Shown in pieces: positions 1 through 5,841 of a stretch of 9,800 nt of DNA. A program made the position numbers and the translations under genes. Position 1 is the first letter of the stretch, and every line of letters starts with the position of its first letter. Source of the DNA: Rikenella sp. (GTDB taxonomy: Bacteria > Bacteroidota > Bacteroidia > Bacteroidales > Rikenellaceae); the NCBI GenBank assembly GCA_029054535.1, contig JAIDFC010000314.1, forward strand, positions 1 through 9,800. The letters are read 5' to 3'. The notes beneath the pieces were generated by a model. The model was not told where the DNA came from, ran no database searches, and saw nothing but the letters and a program-made list of their open reading frames with translations.

Positions 1-11
1 GACACGGTTTC

Positions 12-90
12 CCGTCGCCCGCCCGCCTAAGTAGGAATTTCAAAAGTTTCGCCCTTGGCGAAATCTTTATGAAATTCCCGCGGGCGACGG
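12..90. repeat. 79-bp nested long hairpin, copy 1
   Basis: A long imperfect palindrome. The outer arms CCGTCGCCCGC (12-22) and GCGGGCGACGG (80-90) match perfectly. Inside them GGAATTTCA pairs with TGAAATTCC, then AAAG with CTTT, then TTTCGC with GCGAAA around a five-base loop. Two unpaired bases sit on the 3' arm, a T between GCGAAA and CTTT and an A after CTTT. It is the same length as the copies at 3327-3405 and 5763-5841. The copy at 5763 differs from it at only about four positions; the copy at 3327 has a different inner stem in the same layout. It lies in gene-free DNA upstream of the lipoprotein gene. Confidence 0.85.
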
Positions 91-110
91 CTGCGGCAGA
101 TTTTTTCAGC

Positions 111-203
111 GGCACCGGATTGCCGCCAGCAAGGGAAGCAACGAGCACCGACGAGTCGCGTCCCGCCGCGGGGGATGGCGGCGATCCGCTCGCCTTGCAG
201 GCG
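111..203. repeat. Repeat unit with conserved 20-bp box and triloop hairpin
   Basis: It begins with a 20-bp box (111-130, GGCACCGGATTGCCGCCAGC) that recurs exactly at 3622-3641. The box is followed by a stretch resembling the branched units elsewhere (GAGCACCGACGAG, then a CCGCGGGGGATGGCG-like segment). The unit ends in a small hairpin, CGCCT-TGC-AGGCG (191-203), which continues into CGTTTG, matching the GTTT that follows the other members of the triloop family. Confidence 0.55.
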
Positions 204-242
204 CCGTTTGTTGCGGGAGAATGGCGAATAGGGTCGAAGCTA

Positions 243-358
243 GCGCGGTCGCAATCGAGCGTAGCGAGAATTGCGTCCGTCGCCGGGGGTGGCGCCGGAC
301 CGCGCGATCAAAGAGCGCGGTTTATAGTGAAACTGCAAATCATTCAGCGCGCGGTCGA
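243..358. repeat. Branched hairpin unit, copy B (partner of 3700-3815)
   Basis: The outer arms GCGCGGTC (243-250) and GACCGCGC (298-305) are complementary. They enclose an arm GCAAT/ATTGC (251-255/270-274) and a short CGCC/GGCG arm. The hairpin CCGCGC/GCGCGG follows, then GTTTATAGTGAAACTG. The whole stretch aligns with 3700-3815 at roughly 90% identity by eye, including the tail TCATTCAGCGCGCGGTCGA. No coding capacity is convincing in it. Confidence 0.75.
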
Positions 359-443
359 GGATTGTTTTCGGGTTAGCCGCTCAGCAGAGCCGTAACGAGT
401 ACCGCTGAGTTGTGTTCCGCCACGGGGGAGGCGTTCGGCCCGC

Positions 444-458
444 GCGATCAAAGATCGC
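444..458. repeat. Triloop hairpin, family 3
   Basis: GCGATC-AAA-GATCGC is a perfect six-base-pair stem with a three-base loop, followed by AGTTT. It is one of seven hairpins sharing the context CCGCGC...GCGGTTT with changing stem bases. The others are at 191-203, 3512-3526, 3761-3777, 4092-4106, 6143-6159 and 6431-6447. Confidence 0.7.
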
Positions 459-491
459 AGTTTCTGGGAGGCAAGCGAGTTTCATCGATTT

Positions 492-553
492 GCAACCTGA
501 AAGGTTGCCGGCCATGTCGCCCAGGCGCTTTGCGCCTCGGGGGGCGACAGGCC
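492..553. repeat. Paired hairpins in the upstream intergenic block
   Basis: Two adjacent palindromes. The first is GCAACCT-GAA-AGGTTGC (492-508), with a GAA loop like that of the GNA mini-hairpin family. The second is nested: GGCC (510-513/550-553), then GTCGCCC/GGGCGAC (516-522/542-548), then AGGCGC-TTT-GCGCCT (523-537). Both are perfect in the stems named. The remaining upstream sequence, 554-840, shows weaker GC-rich palindromic remnants up to about 720 and AT-richer DNA just before the gene. I see no RNA gene and no convincing Bacteroidota promoter there. Confidence 0.65.
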
Positions 554-840
554 GAATGAGGCACTGCAGGATGGCTCCGGCTCGCGCACCCTGGGGGCGC
601 GCCCGAGGAAGAAGTTTTTTTGAAAACACATCTCGTCCGGTAGATCCAGAGCGCCCGAACTCCCGCCCCCCCTTTCGAGGTGGACGCGAGTAGGTTCGCG
701 CGCCGAGCGGTACCGGCCTTAAAACAAAATGCCCGATTGCGGAGGTTTAAAGCAAAACGAAAGTGAAACGCCTTAGTCCTCAAACAAGTAGTCAAGGAAA
801 AACGAATAAAAATTAACCATACAAATCTGAATACGAAGCG

Positions 841-1887
841 ATGATGAAACAATGGATGATGTTGGGCGCGGCCGCCTTGATGATGGTCGGTTGCGCGAAG
901 AAAGGCTATCAGGTCAAGACCATGTTCGAGGGGGTGGATGACGGGCAGACCGTTTATCTCTCGGTGATGGAGGGAAAATTACCCCGGTTGGTCGATTCGG
1001 CCGTGGTGGCGGGCGGTGCGGCTGTCTTCAGCGGCGAGCTCGTGGTGCCGATGCTGGCGCAGATCACTGTGGGGGATCGCGAGGCGACGCCTGTGGCGTT
1101 GTTCTTCCTGGAGAACAGTCCGATCGTGGTGAGCGGACCGGTGGAGATGCCGGATAGCGTGCAGGTCGTGGGGTCGGCGGAACAGGATCTGTATGCAGGA
1201 TTCCTGGCGGCGGTGGATACGGTCGGAGATTACGACCGGTATATGGAGATCGGGCGGCGGTTCGTCGACGAAAATCCGGGGAGCGTGGCGGTGGCTTACG
1301 TCTTCTTCCGGCGGCTGGCTTATGCGATGGAGTATCCGGAGCTCAGGGAACGGGTCGCGAAATTTGACAGCACGTTGCGCGAAAGGTCGGTATACCTGAA
1401 ACTCGTGGACGAAATGGCCGATCGGTTGGAGGCGACTTCCGCCGGACATCGGTTCGTCGACTTCACGGCGGCCGATACGGCTGGAAATCCGGTGGCGTTG
1501 TCGTCGGTAGCCGGACGGGGAAACTATGTCTTGTTGGACTTCTGGGCTTCGTGGTGTCGGCCGTGCCGGATGGAAAATCCGCATGTCGTGGCAGCCTACA
1601 ACCGATTCAAAGACAAAGGGTTTACGGTCTTCGGCGTGTCGCTCGACCGGCCCGACGGACGTCAGGCCTGGATCGACGCGATCCGGAAGGACGGATTGGC
1701 GTGGACCAACGTCAGCGACCTCAAATTCTGGGAGTGCGTGCCGGCGGGGATCTACGGGGTGAGGTCCATTCCGTCGAACGTGTTGATCGCGCCGGACGGG
1801 ACGATCGTGGCCCGGAACCTCCGCGGAGAGGCCTTGACCGACATGCTCGACAAGTTGTACGCTACTCCTGAGGAGACCCGAGAATAG
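841..1887 (+). CDS. TlpA-family thioredoxin-like lipoprotein (DUF4369-like N-terminus)
   Basis: Probable membrane-anchored thiol-disulfide oxidoreductase facing the periplasm. The N-terminus is a lipoprotein signal peptide with Cys18 in an MVGC lipobox. The residues after the cysteine (AKKG) lack the acidic surface-export signal known from Bacteroides, so periplasmic retention is inferred. Residues about 22-120 are beta-rich and resemble the DUF4369 domain that precedes many Bacteroidota TlpA domains. A helical linker follows. Residues about 205-345 form the thioredoxin fold, with WASWCRPC (Cys239 and Cys242) and the cis-proline motif SIPSN (Pro311). At 348 aa it is near or slightly under the usual size for this architecture. 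The start is ATG841; ATG844 is an equally possible first codon. No Shine-Dalgarno is seen. batA begins 26 nt after the stop, so co-transcription is likely. The substrate cannot be told from sequence. Confidence 0.9.
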   Translation: MMKQWMMLGAAALMMVGCAKKGYQVKTMFEGVDDGQTVYLSVMEGKLPRLVDSAVVAGGAAVFSGELVVPMLAQITVGDREATPVALFFLENSPIVVSGPVEMPDSVQVVGSAEQDLYAGFLAAVDTVGDYDRYMEIGRRFVDENPGSVAVAYVFFRRLAYAMEYPELRERVAKFDSTLRERSVYLKLVDEMADRLEATSAGHRFVDFTAADTAGNPVALSSVAGRGNYVLLDFWASWCRPCRMENPHVVAAYNRFKDKGFTVFGVSLDRPDGRQAWIDAIRKDGLAWTNVSDLKFWECVPAGIYGVRSIPSNVLIAPDGTIVARNLRGEALTDMLDKLYATPEETRE

Positions 1888-1913
1888 CAAGCTCCTGATC
1901 GAAAACTGACCAG

Positions 1914-2912
1914 ATGTTCGATATAGTAAGATTCGAAAATCCGAGGGTATTGTGGCTGCTCCTGGTACTCGTGCCGATGGCGGTCTACTACGTCTATCGT
2001 ACGCTCCAGGGCAGGGCGGCGATCCGAATTTCGACGACGGACGGGGTGAGACGCTTGCGGCGTACGTACCGTTACTGGCTGAGGCACACGCCGTTCGTCC
2101 TCAGGTGCGGGGGCGTCGCGGCGCTGATCGTCGCCATGGCCAGGCCGCAGGATGCGGAGGATCGGCAACAGGTCGACGCCGAGGGGATCGATATCGTCAT
2201 GGCCCTCGACATTTCGAGCTCGATGCTGGCCCGAGACTTCACCCCGGACCGATTGGAGGCGGCCAAGGAGATCGGAGCCAGGTTCATTCTCGAAAGGCCG
2301 ACCGACCGGATCGGACTGGTGGTCTTCGCCGGAGAGGCGTTTACGCAATCGCCCATCACGACGGATCATGTCTCGCTGGTCAACCTCATGAACCAGATCG
2401 AAAGCGGAATGATCGCCGACGGTACGGCCATCGGAAACGGATTGGCCACGGCGGTCAACCGACTCAAAGAAAGCGACTCGCCCAGTCGGGTCGTGATCCT
2501 GCTCACCGACGGGGTCAACAACAGCGGGCAGATCGACCCGCTCACCGCGGCCCAGATTGCGGCCGACTACGGGATACGCGTCTATACGATCGGGGTCGGG
2601 ACCGAAGGGGTGGCGCCCATGCCCACGCTCAATGCCTGGGGAGGGGTCTCGTTCGTGCAGGCTAAGGTCGAAATCGACGAGGAGATGCTTCGAAAGATCG
2701 CCGAACCGACCGGAGGACGCTATTTCCGGGCTACGGACAATACGAAACTGGCCGAAATCTATGCCGAAATCAACCGGCTCGAAAAAACGAAGGTCGAAAT
2801 CGAAAACTTCGTCAAATACTCGGAGGTCTATCACGGCTGGCTCTTGCTGGCTCTGGGGCTCTTGTGTCTCGAAATGATCTCCAGGTACTTGTTCCTCAGG
2901 CAGATACCTTGA
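1914..2912 (+). CDS. batA: BatA-type von Willebrand factor A membrane protein
   Basis: A 332-aa inner-membrane protein of the Bat (Bacteroides aerotolerance) family. A hydrophobic segment lies at residues 11-28, a second at about 61-76, and a third near the C-terminus at about 308-327. The vWA domain between them carries a complete MIDAS metal site: DISSS (Asp99, Ser101, Ser103), Thr171 in ADGTAIGNG and Asp199 in LLTDGVNN. The family binds a divalent metal and is thought to form envelope complexes with BatB and other Bat proteins, linked to MoxR ATPases; the biochemical role is not settled. The gene lies 26 nt after the thioredoxin lipoprotein. Unusually, batB does not follow directly but is 1.5 kb away beyond repeat DNA, and no moxR, DUF58, TPR (batC) or batD gene is in the window. 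Confidence 0.93.
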   Translation: MFDIVRFENPRVLWLLLVLVPMAVYYVYRTLQGRAAIRISTTDGVRRLRRTYRYWLRHTPFVLRCGGVAALIVAMARPQDAEDRQQVDAEGIDIVMALDISSSMLARDFTPDRLEAAKEIGARFILERPTDRIGLVVFAGEAFTQSPITTDHVSLVNLMNQIESGMIADGTAIGNGLATAVNRLKESDSPSRVVILLTDGVNNSGQIDPLTAAQIAADYGIRVYTIGVGTEGVAPMPTLNAWGGVSFVQAKVEIDEEMLRKIAEPTGGRYFRATDNTKLAEIYAEINRLEKTKVEIENFVKYSEVYHGWLLLALGLLCLEMISRYLFLRQIP

Positions 2913-3010
2913 TCCTGTCGTCGGGTTCTGCTTGGTCGATCCGTTCTTTGTCGAGGTTCTCTGCGTAGGTCGAAGCGAAGCGCAGCCTGTTTTGTCGGGT
3001 GACGGCCCAA

Positions 3011-3027
3011 GCAATGCGAAGCATTGC
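3011..3027. repeat. GNA-triloop mini-hairpin, copy a
   Basis: GCAATGC-GAA-GCATTGC is a perfect seven-base-pair stem with a three-base loop. It contains the core GCGAAGC, which is known from biophysical work as an unusually stable DNA mini-hairpin. Related copies with different stems are at 3253-3269, 5466-5482, 5695-5711 and 9346-9363. Confidence 0.75.
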
Positions 3028-3041
3028 AAGCCCGCCGCGGG

Positions 3042-3058
3042 GCCCCGTTGGGGCTTTT
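3042..3058 (+). terminator. Possible intrinsic terminator downstream of batA
   Basis: GCCCC-GTT-GGGGC followed by TTTT, 130 nt after the batA stop. The same sequence lies about 105 nt after batB at 5548-5564. The stem is short and the T run is only four bases, and it is part of the shared repeat, so termination may be incidental. Confidence 0.4.
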
Positions 3059-3152
3059 GCTATGGCTCTCTCGGCCTTATTTGGCGGCCCCGCGGGGAGC
3101 GCAGTTCTTGCATGTTGCCGAGCAAGCTCCGGTTTTCGAGTGCCGAGCGGCA

Positions 3153-3226
3153 CCGCGCCCCGCTTTAAGAGGGAAATCAAACCGATAAACGGGAGTTTAT
3201 CGGGAATGATTTCCCAAGGCGCGCGG
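3153..3226. repeat. 74-bp nested long hairpin in composite A
   Basis: CCGCGC/GCGCGG forms the outer stem, GGGAAATCA/TGATTTCCC (3171-3179/3207-3215) the middle stem and CCGATAAAC-GGGA-GTTTATCGG (3182-3203) the inner stem. All are perfect. The layout matches the hairpin at 5594-5667, which has the same 74-bp length but different arm sequences. Confidence 0.8.
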
Positions 3227-3252
3227 CCAGAGATTGTTTTTAGAACGGTCAA

Positions 3253-3269
3253 GCAAAACGAAGTTTTGC
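3253..3269. repeat. GNA-triloop mini-hairpin, copy d
   Basis: GCAAAAC-GAA-GTTTTGC is a perfect seven-base-pair stem. It follows the box TTGTTTTTAGAACGGT (3234-3249) and is followed by GCCCACCGCG. This is the same order as at 5677-5720. Confidence 0.75.
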
Positions 3270-3326
3270 AAGCCCACCGCGTGCCCGCGGAGCCCGCCCG
3301 GCTTGAGGGCTGTCGAATCCGGTTTT

Positions 3327-3405
3327 CCGTCGCCCGCCCGCCTAAAAGGGGAATTTCACTCGTTTTGCGAGAGCAAAACCGAGATGAAATTCCCGCGGGC
3401 GACGG
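3327..3405. repeat. 79-bp nested long hairpin, copy 2
   Basis: The outer arms CCGTCGCCCGC and GCGGGCGACGG are identical to those of copies 1 and 3, and the GAATTTCA/TGAAATTC middle stem is kept. The inner stem is different: CTCG/CGAG and TTTTGC/GCAAAA replace the AAAG/CTTT and TTTCGC/GCGAAA of the other copies. The two unpaired bases on the 3' arm are retained (C between GCAAAA and CGAG, A after CGAG). Confidence 0.85.
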
Positions 3406-3430
3406 CAGCGGCGGATTTTTCAGTGGCCTC

Positions 3431-3526
3431 GGGCCGGAGCCTGTGAGGACCGCAACTATCGCGCAAGCGATAGAGAAAGTTGCGGGCCTCGCTGGGCGAG
3501 GCTACGGCCCGCGCGCCATCGGCGCG
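3431..3526. repeat. Branched hairpin unit, copy G
   Basis: The outer arms GGGCCGGAGCC (3431-3441) and GGCTACGGCCC (3500-3510) pair with one mismatch. Inside are GCAAC/GTTGC (3452-3456/3479-3483) enclosing TATCGC-GCAA-GCGATA (3457-3472), and CCTCGC-TGG-GCGAGG (3487-3501), which partly competes with the outer stem. The unit ends with the triloop hairpin CGCGCC-ATC-GGCGCG (3512-3526) followed by GTTT. A 36-bp part (3480-3515) is repeated exactly at 6399-6434. Confidence 0.7.
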
Positions 3527-3581
3527 GTTTGATGCGAAAAAAGAACCTTAACGGAGCCATATTTTTCGAGTTGTTGCCCGC

Positions 3582-3701
3582 GGAGGCTTGTAGAGCAAAG
3601 TCCAGCCTTCGAGTGCCGAGCGGCACCGGATTGCCGCCAGCGGTGGTTTGCAGAGCAAACTCCAGTTTTCGCGTGCCGAGCGGCACCGGTTCGGTGCCAG
3701 C
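3582..3701. repeat. Two tandem 60-bp repeats
   Basis: The stretches 3582-3641 and 3642-3701 align with a period of exactly 60. Both contain a TTGNAGAGCAAA box, a TCCAG box, GTGCCGAGCGGCACCGG and a GCCAGC end. The core recurs singly near 6485-6525 and, more diverged, near 3108-3156 and 6040-6070. GTGCC-GAGC-GGCAC within each unit is itself a small hairpin. Confidence 0.75.
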
Positions 3702-3815
3702 GCGGTCGCAAACGAGCATCGCGAGAAGTTGCGTCCGTCGCCGGGGATGGCGCTGGACCGCGCGACCGGAGGTCGCGGTTTATAGTGAAACTGTAAATCA
3801 TTCAGCGCGCGGTCG
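3700..3815. repeat. Branched hairpin unit, copy D (partner of 243-358)
   Basis: The outer arms are GCGCGGTC (3700-3707) and GACCGCGC (3756-3763), with a GCAA/TTGC arm (3708-3711/3729-3732) inside. The triloop hairpin CGCGACC-GGA-GGTCGCG (3761-3777) follows, then GTTTATAGTGAAACTG. Compared with the copy at 243, the triloop hairpin stem is changed while remaining perfectly paired here. Confidence 0.75.
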
Positions 3816-4422
3816 AAGAAGTTTCGGGATTAAAAAGGGCCGGAGCTTGCGAAGTCCGCCGAGCGTTAGCGAGAAAACGCGGGCCTTCGCGTGGCGAAGC
3901 TCCGGCCCGTCATAGGGAGATCTTGGAGAAATTCCTGCGGGCGACGGCTGCAGAAACGATCCGGCAGGCGCGCGGCCAAAGACGTTTTGGAATAAAAAAA
4001 AAGGGGCGCCGCCTGCAAGGCAGCAGCCCGCGGAGCGCCGAATGAGCGCAGCGAACTTTCAGCCCTCCGCAGGGGGAGGACTGCGGGCCGAGCGCTCGTA
4101 GAGCGCGGTTTGTTGCGAATTGTGGATTTACGGAGTTAAAATGGCTGGAGCTAGCGCGTATTCTTCCAAGTAAACTGCAGTTCTCGGGTGTCAGTTGCAC
4201 CGGGTCGAACGCCCTGGAACGGCCCGCGCCTGCAGCACTCGCTTGTCGGCGATGCGTCGACTGCTGAAAGAAAAAAGGGGGATTGCCAGGGGAGCGGAGC
4301 CTCCGCGGCTTGAGCGGGTGAGAGGGAATACGCCAATTTACCCCGAGCGGGATGTTTTCCCGGCTGGAATAGCCGATGAACCGGTAACTCAACGGAAAAC
4401 AGAGTCAAAGAATTATAAACTT
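3816..4422. other. Remainder of the batA-batB spacer: repeat remnants, no gene seen
   Basis: This holds a branched unit with a perfect 12-bp stem, GGGCCGGAGCTT (3837-3848) and AAGCTCCGGCCC (3897-3908), plus a competing hairpin CTTCGC-GTG-GCGAAG (3885-3899). It is followed by a GTCATAGGGAGAT box also seen at 5995 and 6287. A truncated right half of the 79-bp hairpin lies near 3930-3947. A further unit ends in GCGCTC-GTA-GAGCGC (4092-4106). From about 4195 to 4422 a frame open into batB exists, but its translation is Arg/Pro/Ala-rich and not protein-like. I see no clear promoter for batB. Confidence 0.6.
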
Positions 4423-5442
4423 ATGTTCAGATTTGCAGAGCCGGAATATCTGTGGCTATTGTTGTTGGTCCCGGTGGCCGTAGCGGTTTACGTGTTTTAC
4501 CGGCGGGCTCAGAGGCGGAGGTTGGAGAGGTTCGGAGATCGAGACGTCATTCGAGAGTTGATGCCGGAGGCCTCGACGAAGAGGGTGAGGAACAAATTCA
4601 TCCTTACAGCCGTTGCTTTGACCCTGATGATCTGCGCGCTGGCGCAGCCGCAGTTCGGCGCGAAACTACACGAAGTCAAACGAAAAGGGGTCGAAATCAT
4701 GGTGGCGGTCGATGTCTCGAACAGCATGCTGGCCGAGGACTTTGCGCCGAACAGACTCGAGAGAACCAAAAATGCCGTCGGACGCTTGATCGAACAGCTG
4801 GACAAGGATCGGGTCGGGATGGTGGTCTTTGCCGGAGAAGCGTATATTCAGCTGCCGATTACGTCGGATTACATCTCGGCCAAAAGTTTCGTGGGCGGTC
4901 TGGATCCGGCGATGGTGCCGATCCAGGGAACCTCGATGGAGAGGGCAATAGACCTCGGGGTCAGGTCCTTCTCGGAACAAAGCAGGCAAAGTCGGGCCTT
5001 GATCCTCGTTACCGACGGCGAAAGCCATGACGACGACCCCCTCGCGGCGGCGCAACGGGCCAAAGAGGCCGGGGTCGTGATCTATACCGTGGGGATCGGG
5101 ACGCCTCAGGGGGCGCCCATTACGATCGACGGGGAGATGATGAAGGACGACGACGGGCAGATCGTGGTCTCGAAACTCAACGAACAAACCTTGCAACAGA
5201 TCGCTGTGTTGACGGGGGGAAGCTACGTGCGTGCTTCGGAACGAACCGTCGGACTCGACGAAATCCTGAAACAGATCGACAGAATGGAGAAAAAAGAATT
5301 CTCGTCGATGGCCTTTGCCGACTACAACGACCAGTTCCACTACCTTTTGGCGGCAGCCTTGCTCTTGCTGTTGGTCGAGTTCCTGATGCTCGATCGAAAA
5401 AACCGCTTCCTGACCCGAATCTCGGTCTTCAAAACCCGGTAA
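4423..5442 (+). CDS. batB: BatB-type von Willebrand factor A membrane protein
   Basis: A 339-aa paralogue and likely partner of BatA. Hydrophobic segments lie at residues 10-26, about 59-75 and about 306-323. The vWA domain has the full MIDAS set: DVSNS (Asp97, Ser99, Ser101), Thr170 in IQGTSM and Asp198 in LVTDGES. The family is placed in envelope complexes with BatA and TPR proteins; its exact role is unsettled. The frame is open upstream to 4195, but ATG4423 is chosen because the protein from there begins MFRFAEPEYLWLLLLVP, matching the start of BatA (FENPRVLWLLLVLVP), whereas the 76-codon extension translates repeat DNA. An AT-rich stretch without Shine-Dalgarno precedes the start. The gene is isolated: repeat blocks of 1.5 kb and 1.16 kb lie on either side. 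Confidence 0.93.
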   Translation: MFRFAEPEYLWLLLLVPVAVAVYVFYRRAQRRRLERFGDRDVIRELMPEASTKRVRNKFILTAVALTLMICALAQPQFGAKLHEVKRKGVEIMVAVDVSNSMLAEDFAPNRLERTKNAVGRLIEQLDKDRVGMVVFAGEAYIQLPITSDYISAKSFVGGLDPAMVPIQGTSMERAIDLGVRSFSEQSRQSRALILVTDGESHDDDPLAAAQRAKEAGVVIYTVGIGTPQGAPITIDGEMMKDDDGQIVVSKLNEQTLQQIAVLTGGSYVRASERTVGLDEILKQIDRMEKKEFSSMAFADYNDQFHYLLAAALLLLLVEFLMLDRKNRFLTRISVFKTR

Positions 5443-5446
5443 CGGG

Positions 5447-5462
5447 TTGTTTTTAGAACGGT
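5447..5462. repeat. 16-bp box preceding a mini-hairpin
   Basis: TTGTTTTTAGAACGGT begins four bases after the batB stop codon. It recurs exactly at 3234-3249 and as its last 15 bases bar one change context at 5677-5691. Each copy sits directly before a GNA-triloop mini-hairpin, so box and hairpin travel as one module. Confidence 0.7.
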
Positions 5463-5465
5463 ATA

Positions 5466-5482
5466 GCGATGCGCAGCATCGC
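5466..5482. repeat. GNA-triloop mini-hairpin, copy b
   Basis: GCGATGC-GCA-GCATCGC is a perfect seven-base-pair stem with core GCGCAGC, followed by CCGCCCG. It is preceded by the 16-bp box at 5447-5462. Confidence 0.75.
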
Positions 5483-5547
5483 CCGCCCGGCGGGTTTTAT
5501 TGGGGTTTCAGTGCTCTTGATTACGGCAGCCCACTGCCCACCGCGGG

Positions 5548-5564
5548 GCCCCGTTGGGGCTTTT
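5548..5564 (+). terminator. Possible intrinsic terminator downstream of batB
   Basis: GCCCC-GTT-GGGGC-TTTT, identical to 3042-3058 and about 105 nt after the batB stop. The weak T run leaves its activity uncertain. Confidence 0.4.
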
Positions 5565-5593
5565 GTTAGGGTTCTTTCGGCCTTAAGATATTC

Positions 5594-5667
5594 CGCGCGC
5601 CACGCCTAAGGAGCGAAATACGCCGTTTCAACGATGAGTTGAAACGGATGAATTTCGCAGGCGCGCG
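5594..5667. repeat. 74-bp nested long hairpin in composite B
   Basis: The outer arms CGCGCGCC/GGCGCGCG (5594-5601/5660-5667), middle stem GCGAAAT/ATTTCGC (5613-5619/5652-5658) and inner stem CCGTTTCAAC/GTTGAAACGG (5623-5632/5638-5647) are all perfect. It is the counterpart of 3153-3226, with the same length and different middle and inner stem sequences. Confidence 0.8.
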
Positions 5668-5694
5668 ATCAGAAACTGTTTTTAGAACGGTATA

Positions 5695-5711
5695 GCGATA
5701 CGTAGTATCGC
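5695..5711. repeat. GNA-triloop mini-hairpin, copy c
   Basis: GCGATAC-GTA-GTATCGC is a perfect stem. It differs from copy b by a compensated base pair (C-G to A-T context at the loop-closing side: GATGC/GCATC becomes GATAC/GTATC). Confidence 0.75.
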
Positions 5712-5762
5712 CCGCCCACCGCGGGCACGCGGCCCCGCGCGGGAGCGCAGTCGGACACGGTT

Positions 5763-5841
5763 CCGTCGCCCGCCCGCCTGAAGAGGAATTTCAAAAGTTT
5801 CGCACTTGGCGAAATCTTTATGAAATTCCCGCGGGCGACGG
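5763..5841. repeat. 79-bp nested long hairpin, copy 3
   Basis: Nearly identical to 12-90, with about four differences in 79 bases, all in the loop or the unpaired stretch before the middle stem. It is also preceded by GACACGGTT, as is copy 1. Confidence 0.85.

Larger units (their letters stand above)
3011..3405. repeat. Composite palindromic repeat A, between batA and batB
   Basis: An ordered set of modules: a GAA-loop mini-hairpin (3011-3027), a terminator-like GCCCC-GTT-GGGGC-TTTT (3042-3058) inside a shared CCGCGGGGCCCCGTTGGGGC box, a GTGCCGAGCGGCACCG box (about 3141-3156), a 74-bp nested hairpin (3153-3226), the box TTGTTTTTAGAACGGT (3234-3249), a second GAA-loop hairpin (3253-3269), and a 79-bp nested hairpin (3327-3405). 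Composite B at 5466-5841 has the main modules in the same order and orientation. The two therefore flank batB as long, diverged direct repeats. Confidence 0.75.
5466..5841. repeat. Composite palindromic repeat B, between batB and ispE
   Basis: Modules in the same order as composite A: mini-hairpin (5466-5482), the CCGCGGGGCCCCGTTGGGGC box with a terminator-like hairpin (5548-5564), CGGCCTTA, a 74-bp nested hairpin (5594-5667), the TTTTTAGAACGGT box (5677-5691), a mini-hairpin (5695-5711), CCACCGCGGGCACGCGG, and a 79-bp nested hairpin (5763-5841). A segment GCTCTTGATTACGGCAGCCC near 5513 is absent from composite A but is nearly repeated at 9324-9343. Confidence 0.75.

Noticed and set aside
243..318. 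tRNA-like branched fold in the repeat units
   Set aside because: There is no T-loop consensus (GTTCRANNC), anticodon arm or acceptor geometry; the units recur with altered stems and are not tRNAs.
69..395. Open frame of 108 codons in the upstream repeat block
   Set aside because: It starts inside the 79-bp hairpin and reads through repeat modules. The MKFPRATAAADF start recurs at 3384 because the DNA repeats, and no domain or plausible protein composition is seen.
412..852. Open frames on both strands before the lipoprotein gene
   Set aside because: They are Arg/Pro-rich translations of palindromic GC-rich DNA, and both strands are open equally. No start context or family resemblance.
1752..3029. 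425-codon open frame on the minus strand opposite batA
   Set aside because: It is a shadow of a GC-rich gene: Asp/Arg/His-rich composition, no domain, and it crosses the end of the lipoprotein gene.
3011..3405. CRISPR array or integron-like array
   Set aside because: Repeats are of several kinds, irregularly spaced and palindromic with changing stems. There is no constant direct repeat with unique spacers, and no cas or integrase gene.
2999..3915. Several open frames of 70-177 codons in the batA-batB spacer
   Set aside because: They contain duplicated peptides such as FRVPSGTG that simply reflect the 60-bp and mini-hairpin repeats. Misannotation as hypothetical proteins is likely but coding is not supported.
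4195..4422. N-terminal extension of batB by 76 residues
   Set aside because: The extension translates repeat DNA and lacks the hydrophobic start typical of BatB; ATG4423 aligns with the BatA N-terminus.
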